Counted from the first letter of the stretch, positions 28,047 to 37,708 are shown. The stretch: 64,000 bases of DNA from Pusillimonas noertemannii (GCF_003096595.1 NZ_QEKO01000001.1:1302001-1366000), one strand, 5' to 3'. Program-made: numbers and translations. Notes: generated by a model from the letters alone, not told the origin.

Positions 28047-28691
28047 ATGACTACGCCGGCAAACGCGATGACCCAGGGTAATGGCGGCGACGCCGAGGAC
28101 CTGATCGCCAAGATTGCACAGCTTACCCGCATGTTGCGCGACAGCATGCGCGAACTGGGCCTGGACCACGCCATCAAGGAGGCGGCCGAAGCCATACCCG
28201 ATGCGCGTGACCGCCTGGGCTACGTGGCACGCATGACCGAGCAGGCCGCCAACCGGGTCCTTAACGCGGCGGAAGCGGTGCAGCCCCTGCAAGAGGGCAT
28301 GCAGCGGCGGGCCCGCGCGCTGGACGAGCGCTGGCAGGCATGGTTCGACCATCCGGTCGAGCTGGACCAGGCGCGCGAGCTCGTGGACGATACGCGCGGC
28401 CTGCTGCGCGACATTCCCGCCGAAACCCAGACTTCGCTCGACCACCTGATGGAGATCATCATGGCCCAGGACTTCCAGGACCTGACCGGACAGGTGATCA
28501 CCCGCATGCTGGGCGTCATCGGCACCATCGAGCAGGAACTCGTCCAGGTGCTGATCGACAACGCGCCCAGGGAAAAGCGAGATGAGGGCGGCTCGCTGCT
28601 GAACGGCCCCCAGACGAATCCCGCGGGCAAGCCCGACGTCGTGGCCAATCAGGATCAGGTCGACGACCTGCTGGCCAGCCTGGGCTTCTGA
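28047..28691 (+). CDS. cheZ: CheY phosphatase CheZ
   Basis: CheZ (214 aa) dephosphorylates CheY-P. The long helical hairpin contains the catalytic segment [12 protein letters not shown] (near 139-150), identical to the family motif. The C-terminus [11 protein letters not shown] is the CheY-binding peptide, joined by a flexible Gly/Asn/Pro-rich linker. Two ATGs compete (28041 and 28047); GGGAG at 28036-28040 abuts the first and is well spaced from the second, so 28047 is chosen. It starts 16 bases after cheY. Confidence 0.95.
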   Translation: MTTPANAMTQGNGGDAEDLIAKIAQLTRMLRDSMRELGLDHAIKEAAEAIPDARDRLGYVARMTEQAANRVLNAAEAVQPLQEGMQRRARALDERWQAWFDHPVELDQARELVDDTRGLLRDIPAETQTSLDHLMEIIMAQDFQDLTGQVITRMLGVIGTIEQELVQVLIDNAPREKRDEGGSLLNGPQTNPAGKPDVVANQDQVDDLLASLGF

Positions 28692-28731
28692 ACCGGGTCC
28701 ACGCCGACGACAAGAACGAGGGGGAGACTGA

Positions 28732-30258
28732 ATGAAGCACAAAAAAAGCAAACGACGCACCCTGGGCGTCTATCGGTTGATCAGCCGCATCGCGCGCGGC
28801 AAGGCCACGTTCGCCGACCGGGCATGGTCGCTGAGCCCGCTCTCCCTGCCGCTGGGACGACTGCTGGGCGCCGTGCGGCAAGGCCTCGTCTCGATGCGCG
28901 AAGCCACCATCGACATAGCGCTCAATACCGCCAGGCTGCATGGCCAGGCGCAGGTCTGCCGCAGGCTGGTGTCCGAACAGAGCGCCGACACGCAGGCGCT
29001 GGCGGCCAGCGGCAATCAGATCGAAACCCTGTCCCGAGAAACGGCTGAAGGCGTTGCCGAAGTCGCGCAAGCCTGCACCGCGCAGCTTGCGGTGGCCAAT
29101 CAGGCGCTGGCGCAGCTCAATGAGCTCCACGAGCGGGTCGGCCGGGTCGCCGGCCAGATGGAAGTCTTCTCGGGTGTGGTCGCGCAGCTCAGCCAGCGTG
29201 CCCAGTCGGTCGGCGACACCAGCCGCCTGATCAAGGACATTGCCCTGCAGACCCATCTGCTGGCGCTCAACGCGGGCGTCGAGGCCGCGCGCGCAGGAGA
29301 GGCCGGCCGCGGCTTTGCCGTGGTGGCGACCGAGGTGGGCAAGCTGGCCGAACGGGTCAACGCCGCGACCGGCGACATCGTGCTGCAGGCGGGCGAGATT
29401 CTTGAACTGGTGTCCGACACGCGCGGCCGCACCAGCGAGATCCACGCGGACATGAGCACCTCGGAACAGGTGGTGTCGGGCTTCAGGAAGGATTTCGACC
29501 AGTTTGTCGCCGACTTCCAGCGCATGGACACCCGCATGGGTGAAATGGCCCAGACCGTTGGCCAGGTCGACGCGACCAATCGCGACATGAACGAAGCCAT
29601 CGCCCGCATCGCGGCCCTGAGCGCCCAGGTGCAGAACCGCATGGTCACAATGAGCGATCAGGTCCAGGGTGTGCGCAACAAGACCGAGAGCCTGCAGAAA
29701 CAGCTGACGGCGCTGCGCACCGGCGACACGCCCTTCGACTGGCTGGCCCAGGTGCTGCAGCAGCTGCGGTCCTCGTGCGTGAAGCTGCTGCAGCAGGCGC
29801 ATGAGCAGGGCCTGGATATTTTCGACCGGCAGTACCGGCCCATCGCGGGCAGCAACCCGCCGCGCTATCACACCCTATACGATTCGGCGCTCGAGCCGCG
29901 CCTGCAGCCCTTGCTGGACAACATCCTGGCCCAGATACCGGCGGGCTACTATGCGGTGGTGTTCGACGACAACGGCTATTGCCCCACCCACAACTCGCGC
30001 TATTGCCAGGAACCCACCGGCGATCCGGAGCACGACAAGATCCATGTGCGGCACAAGCGCATCTTCAACGACGAGTTCAGCCTCGCCGCGGTCAAGAACC
30101 CGCGGGGCGTGCTGTGCCAGACCCATATGCGCGATACCGGCGACATCGTGACCGACCTGTCGCTGCCGCTGGACATCGCCGGGCGCCGATGGGGCGGGGT
30201 CAGGCTTGGGGTGGACTACAACAGCTTCGACGAGCAGTTCCGCGCCGCGGCCCGGTAA
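28732..30258 (+). CDS. Soluble methyl-accepting chemotaxis protein with C-terminal sensor-like domain
   Basis: This 508-aa receptor-like protein has no membrane helix and no signal peptide, so it should sit in the cytoplasm. A coiled-coil signalling region comes first, with the tip [30 protein letters not shown] near residue 180 (Leu and His replace the usual Asn-Ile). A further coiled coil runs to about residue 330. The C-terminal 170 residues form a globular domain with CPTHNSRYC (Cys417, His420, Cys425), then an Asp/His-rich stretch, [10 protein letters not shown] and [12 protein letters not shown]. This resembles the end of Cache-type sensors, but I cannot confirm that. The order is inverted relative to normal receptors. 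It is the last gene of the mot-che cluster. Confidence 0.85.
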   Translation: MKHKKSKRRTLGVYRLISRIARGKATFADRAWSLSPLSLPLGRLLGAVRQGLVSMREATIDIALNTARLHGQAQVCRRLVSEQSADTQALAASGNQIETLSRETAEGVAEVAQACTAQLAVANQALAQLNELHERVGRVAGQMEVFSGVVAQLSQRAQSVGDTSRLIKDIALQTHLLALNAGVEAARAGEAGRGFAVVATEVGKLAERVNAATGDIVLQAGEILELVSDTRGRTSEIHADMSTSEQVVSGFRKDFDQFVADFQRMDTRMGEMAQTVGQVDATNRDMNEAIARIAALSAQVQNRMVTMSDQVQGVRNKTESLQKQLTALRTGDTPFDWLAQVLQQLRSSCVKLLQQAHEQGLDIFDRQYRPIAGSNPPRYHTLYDSALEPRLQPLLDNILAQIPAGYYAVVFDDNGYCPTHNSRYCQEPTGDPEHDKIHVRHKRIFNDEFSLAAVKNPRGVLCQTHMRDTGDIVTDLSLPLDIAGRRWGGVRLGVDYNSFDEQFRAAAR

Positions 30259-30305
30259 AAGTCGCCTGGTCCGGCGGTTGCCGACCCGTGCGGGTCGATC
30301 GAATT

Positions 30306-30323
30306 AGGCGGGTTTCCCCGCCT
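30306..30323 (+). terminator. Hairpin after the che cluster
   Basis: AGGCGGG (30306-30312) pairs with CCCGCCT (30317-30323) over a four-base loop, 48 bases after the soluble receptor gene and 77 bases before flhB. It is followed by TGCTTC rather than a T-run, so termination is only likely. flhB probably has its own class II promoter between here and 30400. Confidence 0.35.
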
Positions 30324-30399
30324 TGCTTCGGCGATCGCGCTGCGCTCCCAATCACTAGAATTCATGGTGATTATGGGTATATTGCGCGCGTGACACTGA

Positions 30400-31560
30400 A
30401 TGGCTGAGGACAGCGACCTCGAGAAAACCGAAGCCGCCACCCCCCGGCGCCTGGAAAAGGCGCGCGAAGAAGGGCAGGTGGCGCGTTCGCGCGAGCTCAA
30501 CACTTTCCTGCTGCTGGCCTGCGGCGTGGCCATGCTGTGGCTGACGGGCGCCTACCTGTACCGTTCGCTCAACGGCGTGGTCAGGTCGGGCCTGTGGTTC
30601 GACCCCCGCATTGCCCGCGATACGGGGGTGATGACGGCCGCCGCGGCCGAGTCGGCCTTCCAGGCGGTGGCCGGCCTGCTTCCCCTCTTCGGAGCGTTGG
30701 TCGCCGTGGCTGTGCTGTCGTCAGTGGCCTTGGGCGGGCTGGTGTTCACGGCCAAGGCGCTGGAACCCAAGTTCGAGCGGCTCAACCCCTTCAAGGGCGT
30801 GGCGCGCATGTTTTCGGCCCAGACCCTGGTGGAATTGCTCAAGACGCTGGCCAAGGCGGCGGTGATCGGAGGCATCGGCGCCATGGTCATATGGAACTAT
30901 CGCGAGGACATGATCGCCCTGATGCAGGCCACGCCCACCGAGGCGCTGACGGCGGGCATGCGCCTGGTTGCGTTGTGCTGCGCGCTGATCGTGGCGGCGC
31001 TGATCCTGGTGGTGGCCATCGATGCGCCCTGGCAATTGTGGAGCCATCACAAGAAGATGCGCATGTCGCGCCAGGACGTCAAGCAGGAACACAAGGAAAG
31101 CGAGGGCGACCCCCATGTCAAGGGCCGTATCCGGCAGCAGCAGCGGGCCATGGCGCGCCGGCGCATGATGTCCGAGGTGCCCAAGGCCGATGTGGTGGTT
31201 ACCAATCCCACCCACTATGCCGTCGCCCTGAGCTATAGCGAACAGCAGGCGGGTGCGCCCCGCGTGGTGGCCAAGGGGTCGGGCCTGATCGCCGCGCGCA
31301 TCCGCGAGATCGCCCAGGAACATAAAGTGCCGCTGCTCAGCGCGCCGCCCCTGGCGCGAGCGCTGCATCACCACGTTGAAATCGGCCAGGAAATCCCCGC
31401 AGCCCTGTATGGCGCCGTGGCGCAGGTGCTTGCCTGGGTCTATCAATTGCGCACCTGGCAGCCTGGCCGGGGCGCCGCGCCGATTCGCCCCGGCGACCTT
31501 CCCGTCCCGGTGGACATGGATCCGGCCAACAAGCGCGGCGACGTGCCGCAAGCCTCATGA
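30400..31560 (+). CDS. flhB: Flagellar export switch protein FlhB
   Basis: FlhB (386 aa) is an inner-membrane part of the flagellar type III export gate and switches substrate class when the hook is complete. The N-terminus (EDSDLEKTEAATPRRLEKAREEG) is typical, four membrane helices follow, and the cytoplasmic domain has the autocleavage site NPTH at residues 269-272, the same place as in enteric bacteria. A Pro/Arg tail extends beyond the usual end. The stop overlaps the flhA start (ATGA), so the two are coupled. A second, stand-alone copy of the C-domain lies at 62043-62345. Confidence 0.97.
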   Translation: MAEDSDLEKTEAATPRRLEKAREEGQVARSRELNTFLLLACGVAMLWLTGAYLYRSLNGVVRSGLWFDPRIARDTGVMTAAAAESAFQAVAGLLPLFGALVAVAVLSSVALGGLVFTAKALEPKFERLNPFKGVARMFSAQTLVELLKTLAKAAVIGGIGAMVIWNYREDMIALMQATPTEALTAGMRLVALCCALIVAALILVVAIDAPWQLWSHHKKMRMSRQDVKQEHKESEGDPHVKGRIRQQQRAMARRRMMSEVPKADVVVTNPTHYAVALSYSEQQAGAPRVVAKGSGLIAARIREIAQEHKVPLLSAPPLARALHHHVEIGQEIPAALYGAVAQVLAWVYQLRTWQPGRGAAPIRPGDLPVPVDMDPANKRGDVPQAS

Positions 31561-33671
31561 ACCAGATATTTTCGCTGTTGAAGAACGACGGCATGCAGCA
31601 TGCACGGCTGCTGGCCGGCCCGATACTGATCCTCATGGTCATGGCCATGATGATTCTGCCCCTGGCGCCGGTGGTGCTCGACCTGCTCTTCACGTTCAAC
31701 ATCTCGCTGGCGGTCATGATTCTGTTGGTGGCCATGTTCACCAAGAAGCCGCTGGATTTCGCGGCTTTTCCCGCCGTGCTGCTGTTCGCCACCCTGTTGC
31801 GGCTGGCGCTGAACGTGGCGTCCACGCGCGTCGTGCTGATGAACGGCCACAAGGGCCCCGACGCGGCCGGACAGGTCATCGAGGCCTTCGGCCACTTTCT
31901 CGTGGGCGGCAATTTCGCGGTCGGCATCATCGTCTTCATCATCCTCGTCATCATCAACTTCGTCGTCATCACCAAGGGCGCCGGCCGCATTGCCGAGGTG
32001 GGCGCGCGCTTTACCCTGGACGCCATGCCGGGCAAGCAGATGGCCATCGATGCCGACCTGAACGCGGGGCTGATCGGCGAGGACGAGGCGCGCCGCCGGC
32101 GCAACGAGGTGTCCCAGGAGGCGGAGTTCTACGGCTCCATGGACGGCGCCAGCAAGTTCGTGCGCGGCGATGCGGTGGCCGGCCTGCTGATCATGGTCAT
32201 CAACGTCGTCGGCGGCCTGGTGGTGGGCGTCGCCCAGCACGGCCTGAGTTTTTCGGACGCCGGCAGGGTGTACACCCTGCTGACCATAGGCGACGGCCTG
32301 GTGGCGCAGATTCCCGCGCTCATCATTTCCACGGCGGCGGGCGTGGTGGTGTCGCGCGTGGCCACCGACGAGGACGTGGGCCAGCAGATGGTGAACCAAC
32401 TGTTCGCCAATCCGGCCGTCATGTTCATTACCGCCGGCATCCTGGCGGCCATGGGGCTGATTCCCAACATGCCGCACTTCGCCTTCCTGGCGCTGGCGGC
32501 GGCCCTGGCCGGTACCGGATGGATGCTGCGCAAGCGGCAGCGCGAGGCGGCCGCCGAAAAGGCCCAGGAACCCATGAAGAACCAGGCGGCCGCGGACGCG
32601 GCGGCAGCCGAGGCAAGCTGGGACGACGTTTCATTGGTGGACCCCTTGGGACTGGAAGTGGGCTACCGCCTGATCTCGCTGGTCGACCACGCGCAGAACG
32701 GCGAGCTGCTGCATCGCATTCGCAGCCTGCGCAAGAAGTACGCCCAGGACGTCGGTTTTCTTCCTCCGGTGGTGCACATACGGGACAACCTGGAACTGAA
32801 GCCCAATGAATATCGCATCTTGCTTTCGGGGGTGGAGGTGGGCCGCGGCCAGGCCATGCCGGACCAGTGGCTGGCCATCGATCCGGGCGAAGTGGCGATG
32901 AAGCTGCCGGGCGCGCAGACCACCGATCCGGCCTTCGGCCTGCCCGCCGTCTGGATCGACGTCTCGCTGCGCGAGCAGGCGCAGATCGCCGGCTATACGG
33001 TGGTGGATGCCGGCACCGTGGTGGCCACCCATCTTAACCACCTCATGCACCGCTACGGCGACAGCCTGCTGGGCCGCCAGGAGGTCCAGCAGCTGCTCGA
33101 CCACGTCGGCAAGGAAGCGCCCAAGCTCGTCGAGGACCTGGTGCCCAAGACCATCACCCTTTCGCAACTGCAGAAGCTGCTGCGCGGCCTGCTGCGCGAG
33201 GACGTGCCGATCCGCGACATGCGCACCATCATCGAGACGCTGGCCGAACACGCTCCCCGCCTGGCGGCGGCCAATCCGAACGGCACCGGTCCCGATGCGG
33301 GCGAGCTGCTTGCGGCAACCCGTACCGCGCTGGGCCGGGCGATTACCCAGCACTGGTTCCCCGGAGAGGGCGAACTGCGCGTCATCGGCCTGGACCCCAA
33401 GCTGGAGCGGGTGCTGGGCCAGGCCCTGGCCACCAGCGGAGCGCTCGAGCCCGGCCTGGCGGAAAGCCTGCTGGCCGACGCAGTGGCCGCCGTGCAGGCC
33501 CAGGACGCCAACGGCGATGCGGCCGTGCTGGTGGTTCCGGGGCCGTTGCGCGCTTCGCTGTCGCGCTTCCTGCGCCACCATCTGCCGCAGCTGGGCGTGC
33601 TTTCCCACCAGGAAATTCCCGATGAGCGGGTCTTGCGCATAACGTCCGTCATAGGCGGGGGCGCGTCATGA
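31557..33671 (+). CDS. flhA: Flagellar export gate protein FlhA
   Basis: FlhA (704 aa) forms the nonameric ring of the flagellar export gate, receiving chaperone-substrate complexes and using proton motive force. Eight membrane helices occupy about the first 330 residues, with the conserved FHIPEP-type loop region TKGAGRIAEVGARFTLDAMPGKQMAID (seen with breaks). A linker of Ala/Glu-rich sequence leads to the soluble C-domain. The gene overlaps both neighbours by ATGA, so flhB-flhA-flhF are translationally coupled. Confidence 0.97.
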   Translation: MNQIFSLLKNDGMQHARLLAGPILILMVMAMMILPLAPVVLDLLFTFNISLAVMILLVAMFTKKPLDFAAFPAVLLFATLLRLALNVASTRVVLMNGHKGPDAAGQVIEAFGHFLVGGNFAVGIIVFIILVIINFVVITKGAGRIAEVGARFTLDAMPGKQMAIDADLNAGLIGEDEARRRRNEVSQEAEFYGSMDGASKFVRGDAVAGLLIMVINVVGGLVVGVAQHGLSFSDAGRVYTLLTIGDGLVAQIPALIISTAAGVVVSRVATDEDVGQQMVNQLFANPAVMFITAGILAAMGLIPNMPHFAFLALAAALAGTGWMLRKRQREAAAEKAQEPMKNQAAADAAAAEASWDDVSLVDPLGLEVGYRLISLVDHAQNGELLHRIRSLRKKYAQDVGFLPPVVHIRDNLELKPNEYRILLSGVEVGRGQAMPDQWLAIDPGEVAMKLPGAQTTDPAFGLPAVWIDVSLREQAQIAGYTVVDAGTVVATHLNHLMHRYGDSLLGRQEVQQLLDHVGKEAPKLVEDLVPKTITLSQLQKLLRGLLREDVPIRDMRTIIETLAEHAPRLAAANPNGTGPDAGELLAATRTALGRAITQHWFPGEGELRVIGLDPKLERVLGQALATSGALEPGLAESLLADAVAAVQAQDANGDAAVLVVPGPLRASLSRFLRHHLPQLGVLSHQEIPDERVLRITSVIGGGAS

Positions 33672-36061
33672 ATGTAAGCCGCTTTTTCGGGTCCACCAAC
33701 CGGGAAGCCATGCGCCAGGTAAGAATGGCGTTGGGGCCGGACGCTCTTATCGTGTCGAATCGACGCGTTAACGGCGGGGTGGAGATCATGGCAACGGACC
33801 AGACGGCCGCGCCGCCGGCCGCCGCCCGGGCCATCGACGCCGGCACGGAGCCAGCCGCCGCGAGCGCCGGACGGCCCGCCGCGATGCTTCGGCCCGCGCC
33901 GGCGCAGCCCGCCATGGCGCGGCCGCCGGCGAGCGTCAGCCCCGCCGACCTCATGCAGGCCATCGGCTCGATGCAGGGCATGCTGGAGCACGGCTTTGAC
34001 GAGCTGTTGTGGGGCGCCCAGTTGCGCAAGGCCCCGCAGGCCGTGTCCCTGTTCCAGAAGCTGCTTGCCATGGGTTTCAGCACCGCGCTGCTGCGCGCCA
34101 TGCTCAAGCGCCTGCCCGAGGCATTGCCGCCCCGCGCCGCGCTGCAATGGTGTCGCGACGAACTGGTGTCGCATCTGCCGGTCTTGCAGGACGAAGACGA
34201 CTTGTGGGCGCCGGGCGCCGTACTGGCCCTGGTGGGGCCGACCGGCGTGGGCAAGACCACGACCATCGCCAAGCTGGCCGCGCGCTGCCTGCGGAACTTC
34301 AGGAACGGCGGCCTGGTGCTGATCACCACGGATACCTATCGTATCGGCGCCCACGAGCAATTAAGGACTTACGGCCGCATGATGGGGGTGGCGGTGCACG
34401 TCGCCCAGGACCGCGCCGAGCTGGCCCGGCTGGTGGACGCCGCCGACCCCGGTGCGCGCATACTGATCGACAACGTCGGCGTAAGCCAGCGCGATCGCCA
34501 TGTGGGCGAGCAGGCGGCCATGCTGGCCGGCCTGTCCCGTCCGGTCTCGCGCCTGCTGGTGCTCAATTCGGCCAGCCAGGGCGACACCCTGGACGAGGTG
34601 GCCCGCGCCTACACCAGCGACGGCGCCCAGAGGCCCGTGGGCTGCATCGTGACGAAGCTGGACGAAAGCCCCAGGCCCGGTCCCGCGCTGGACATTGCCA
34701 TACGCTACCAGCTTCCGATTCACTACGCGTCGACCGGGCAGAAAGTGCCTGAAGACCTGGTTCGCCTGGATGCCGAGGCCTGGGTGGATCAGGCCCTGTC
34801 GCCCGTCCAGCCCGCCTCTACACTGTTTTCACCTACAGCGGCAGACCTGGCCGCCCTGATGGCGACGCCCTCGGAAATGCCCTGGACGCGCCGGAACGAG
34901 CCCGCCCCGCATGGCTCTTTGCCGCCGGGCCTGCTGGCCCTGGCGGGCCCGGGGGCGGCAAGGCTCGATGAGGAGTCGTGGCGCGCCGCTTGCGCCCAGC
35001 TCGATTCCTCCGAAGTGTATTCGGGCGCCTGCCGTTTATGGCGAAAAGCTGTCGGTGGCAAGAATCATGATGCGTCCTGGCGCCCCTGGGCGGCGGCGTG
35101 CAATGAGCTGGCGGCGTTCGGACAACAGCGCATGCTTGCCGTGCACGACAGCTTCGGGGTCTTGCCCGGACCTTCCCGCGACAAGCTGCACGCGACGGTG
35201 CTGATGGGCGGGAACGGCAGGGCGCTGGCCTCGACCTGGCAGCAATGGCCCGTAGGCTCGGGCTGGCAGGCATCCGATGGAACGTCCGGTCCGCAAGCGG
35301 CGCCGGAAACCGAACGGCTGCGCCGCCAGATATATGCCCTGCAGCGGCAGCCCGGCGCCGGGACCGTCGTCCATGCCTTTGATTTTCCGGCGCAGGGCTT
35401 GCTGCGCGAGCTGGGCGAACGGTCCATCCAGTGGCTGGCTCATTGTGCGGGCAGCGTCGGCCTTCAGGCTCAGTCCTGCGCCACCACCGCGGCCGCCCAT
35501 GCCAAGACGCTGGATTACCGTTGCATGGATTCCGTGCTTTCGAGGCTGGACCTGGCCACCCTGCAAGGCGTTCCCCTGGGCAGCGTGGCGCTTTGGCTGG
35601 CCGAGGGCCCCGTCGAGCTGGCCCGGCGCGGCTTGCCGCCCCTGACCCTGCGCCACGTGGCCGTGCGCCTGATCGACCGGCGTGACGGCAGGGTGATCAA
35701 ATCCCGGCACGGCCTGAGCAATATGTCTTATGAGCAAGCGGGCCTGGAAGACCTTGCGGCATGGCTGCTGGTACGGATGGAGGCCAGGGAAGCCGCCAGG
35801 CATCTGCACGGCGCGTGGAACGTCCTGGAGCCGCCGACGGGGCGCCGGGGTACGGGCGAATGTGCGGCGGTTGCGGTGCAGGTGGCATTGGCGGCCTGGC
35901 AGGCGCTGCATGAGGGCGGGCCGCTGCTCGATGTCATGGCCGGGCTGGCGGACAGTCCGGGCCGGCGCAACGGCGCGGCCCTGACGGCCGCCACGGCCTC
36001 GGCGGCCCTGATACGCCTCTTTGCCGCGAAAGACCTGATGGAGTCGCGTAGCCAGGGTTAA
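33668..36061 (+). CDS. flhF: FlhF, SRP-type GTPase with a long C-terminal extension
   Basis: FlhF helps place and assemble flagella. This protein is 797 aa, about twice the length of canonical FlhF. An N-terminal basic segment (SRFFGSTNREAMRQVRMALG) and a Pro/Ala linker precede the NG GTPase domain. The P-loop is GPTGVGKTTT (about 189-198), followed by DTYRIGAHEQL, DNVGVSQRD and TKLDE. The GTPase domain ends near residue 385. The remaining 400 or so residues match nothing I recognise; they have many Trp and Cys residues and a segment RRDGRVIKSRHGLSN. No flhG follows; instead the convergent flgN is next. Confidence 0.93.
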   Translation: MNVSRFFGSTNREAMRQVRMALGPDALIVSNRRVNGGVEIMATDQTAAPPAAARAIDAGTEPAAASAGRPAAMLRPAPAQPAMARPPASVSPADLMQAIGSMQGMLEHGFDELLWGAQLRKAPQAVSLFQKLLAMGFSTALLRAMLKRLPEALPPRAALQWCRDELVSHLPVLQDEDDLWAPGAVLALVGPTGVGKTTTIAKLAARCLRNFRNGGLVLITTDTYRIGAHEQLRTYGRMMGVAVHVAQDRAELARLVDAADPGARILIDNVGVSQRDRHVGEQAAMLAGLSRPVSRLLVLNSASQGDTLDEVARAYTSDGAQRPVGCIVTKLDESPRPGPALDIAIRYQLPIHYASTGQKVPEDLVRLDAEAWVDQALSPVQPASTLFSPTAADLAALMATPSEMPWTRRNEPAPHGSLPPGLLALAGPGAARLDEESWRAACAQLDSSEVYSGACRLWRKAVGGKNHDASWRPWAAACNELAAFGQQRMLAVHDSFGVLPGPSRDKLHATVLMGGNGRALASTWQQWPVGSGWQASDGTSGPQAAPETERLRRQIYALQRQPGAGTVVHAFDFPAQGLLRELGERSIQWLAHCAGSVGLQAQSCATTAAAHAKTLDYRCMDSVLSRLDLATLQGVPLGSVALWLAEGPVELARRGLPPLTLRHVAVRLIDRRDGRVIKSRHGLSNMSYEQAGLEDLAAWLLVRMEAREAARHLHGAWNVLEPPTGRRGTGECAAVAVQVALAAWQALHEGGPLLDVMAGLADSPGRRNGAALTAATASAALIRLFAAKDLMESRSQG

Positions 36062-36110
36062 CAGGCTCGGCCTGCCTGGCTGCTGCCTCTGGTTTCAGCG
36101 TCGCGGGCCT

Positions 36111-36584
36111 TTAGCCGGCGGTGATGGCCTTGCGCTGTCCCTTCGCCTGACCGGGCCGGCCGCTGGCGTCGTACAGGCCGGGGTTGCCCACCAGGGGCTG
36201 CAGGGCGTGCAGCGCTTGCTGCGTGTGCTTGAGGTAGGTGCTGATCATTGCGCCATTGGCGGCGTTGAGCTGGCTTGCTTGCTGGCTCAGTTCAAACAGC
36301 CGGACGCAGCTGTCCTGCAGGAAGGGATAGGCCGCCGCCGCTTCGTCCAGGCCGGCGCGGCCGGTGTCCAGGTCCAGGTCACGCAGCGCATCGTCCCGGC
36401 TTCGGCCGGCTTCAAGCAATTGTTCAATACAGGCGTTCTTGTCGCGTGTCGACGAGTTGAGCGCCTCGCTGTGGTCGGGCTGCTCCAGCGCCTCTGCCTC
36501 GGCCTTGAGAATATCGATGAAGCGCTGGACGAGAGCCAGTTCGGTGTCGAGGGAGCTTTGCAGTGCTTGAAGCGATGCGGACAT
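36111..36584 (-). CDS. flgN: Flagellar export chaperone FlgN
   Basis: FlgN (157 aa) is the chaperone for the hook-associated proteins FlgK and FlgL. The start is the ATG at 36584, from which the protein reads as continuous helices (SASLQALQSSLDTELALVQRF) with ERN-like acidic and basic heptads and a helical core to LNAANGAMISTYL; the frame upstream is out of character. The C-terminal region is Gly/Gln-rich and probably flexible. It is downstream of flgM on the same strand, 34 bases away, and is convergent with flhF. Confidence 0.92.
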   Translation of the reverse strand: MSASLQALQSSLDTELALVQRFIDILKAEAEALEQPDHSEALNSSTRDKNACIEQLLEAGRSRDDALRDLDLDTGRAGLDEAAAAYPFLQDSCVRLFELSQQASQLNAANGAMISTYLKHTQQALHALQPLVGNPGLYDASGRPGQAKGQRKAITAG

Positions 36585-36618
36585 GATGGAAGCGAAAAAT
36601 GATGCGGATGCCGATGCG

Positions 36619-36897
36619 TTACTTGAGCAGCTCGCGCACGCTGGCCAGCAGGGAGTCGGCCACACGGCCGGCATCGACCTTGAGCTGGCCCGAGGCGATG
36701 GCGTCGCGGATCTGCTGAACGCGCTCGAGGTCGACGTCGTTGTCGCCATTTTGCAGGCTGGCCAATTGGCGCGCCGCCGGGCTTAGCTCGACAGTGCTTT
36801 TGCTCGATGCGCTCGAACCCGCTTGCGCGCCCGCTGGCGAGCGCACGCTGGAAATTGCGTTGAGAGTTGAATTGTGGGGGGTGGGCGTGATCTTCAA
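36619..36897 (-). CDS. flgM: Anti-sigma-28 factor FlgM
   Basis: FlgM (92 aa) binds FliA and blocks class III transcription until it is exported through the finished hook. The N-terminal half is Ser/Pro-rich and disordered-looking; the C-terminal half has the helices that bind sigma, with VDLERVQQIRDAIASGQLKV and RVADSLLASV. The start codon is TTG at 36897, chosen because the family starts MKI and because CGGAG is six bases upstream; no ATG fits. A sigma-28 promoter lies directly upstream (36943-36969), so FliA drives its own inhibitor. Confidence 0.94.
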   Translation of the reverse strand: MKITPTPHNSTLNAISSVRSPAGAQAGSSASSKSTVELSPAARQLASLQNGDNDVDLERVQQIRDAIASGQLKVDAGRVADSLLASVRELLK

Positions 36898-36942
36898 GAA
36901 TGGCTCCGGTCAGGCGTGACTGACAGTTTCAGTATAAAGAGA

Positions 36943-36969
36943 GTAACGGCCCGAAGGAAAAAAAATTTA
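36943..36969 (-). promoter_or_regulatory. Sigma-28 (FliA) promoter of flgMN
   Basis: On the minus strand TAAA (36969-36966), exactly 15 bases, then GCCGTTAC (36950-36943). The sigma-28 consensus is TAAA-N15-GCCGATAA, so the -35 and the GCCG core match fully. The bases after TAAA are TTTT, close to the extended TAAAGTTT form. Transcription should begin near 36936, leaving a leader of about 40 bases before the TTG start of flgM. Confidence 0.8.
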
Positions 36970-37012
36970 CCCGGGGCAGGCATCCGGCCGCAAGGGGAAT
37001 ACCGCGGGCGCA

Positions 37013-37708
37013 TCACATCAGCACCAATACGGTCTGCCCATTGAGCACCGTGCCGCTTACCGTTTGCCCCGATGCGGCGCGTACCTGTATCTGGGCGCCC
37101 GGCTCTCCGCCCTGCAGGGCGGTGCCGTCGCTGCTGGCCACGAAGCCTACCCCGCGCGCCTCGAGCCTGACCGCCTGGCCACGCGCAATCGAGTCGGCGC
37201 TGCGCAATGCCCGGTCGCGCATGGGCGAGCCTGTGCCTATGCGCTGGGTGGTAATGCTGCCGAACAGGCGCTCGGCTTCGTAAATGGTGCCGGGCGCCAG
37301 GCGCAGCAGGTCGCCCTCGCGCTGGGCGACATCGTCCCGGCCGACCACCGTGCCGGCATCCAGGCTGCGGCCGGCCACGTAATAACTGCCTTCTATGCTC
37401 AGTTCAACCTGGGTATAGCTGGTCCAGGGCTTGGGAGCCAGGCATCTGATGCCGACGGTCATGCGTGAGCGCAGGCGGCCGTGCGAGGGCAGGAAGACCT
37501 CGCTTTGCTCGCAGGCGGGCATGCGGCCCGTCTGTGGGGGGGTAACGGCAATACGCGGCTCGCCCGGGTAGGCCGCCGCCTCGCCGCGCAGGAACTCCTC
37601 GACCTGGCGGGAAAAATCGTCGCTGGTGAGGGCGGGGCCGGCTTGGGCCAGGGCCGGCGCCAGGCATGAAGCGGCGGCGAGCAGGGCGTGAACACAATGC
37701 TTGAGCAT
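37013..37708 (-). CDS. flgA: Flagellar P-ring assembly chaperone FlgA
   Basis: FlgA (231 aa) is a periplasmic chaperone for FlgI during P-ring formation. A signal peptide (MLKHCVHALLAAASCLAPALAQA) is present in the first 23 residues, and the C-terminal SAF/ChapFlgA domain has RGQAVRLEARGVGF and a final VSGTVLNGQTVLVLM. It is divergent from flgB, as in enteric bacteria, and is followed on the same strand by flgM, which has its own promoter. Confidence 0.95.
   Translation of the reverse strand: MLKHCVHALLAAASCLAPALAQAGPALTSDDFSRQVEEFLRGEAAAYPGEPRIAVTPPQTGRMPACEQSEVFLPSHGRLRSRMTVGIRCLAPKPWTSYTQVELSIEGSYYVAGRSLDAGTVVGRDDVAQREGDLLRLAPGTIYEAERLFGSITTQRIGTGSPMRDRALRSADSIARGQAVRLEARGVGFVASSDGTALQGGEPGAQIQVRAASGQTVSGTVLNGQTVLVLM

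Noticed and set aside
31376-32809. Plus-strand open frame of 477 codons overlapping flhB and flhA
   Set aside because: Out of frame with both certain genes; Arg/Gly-rich.
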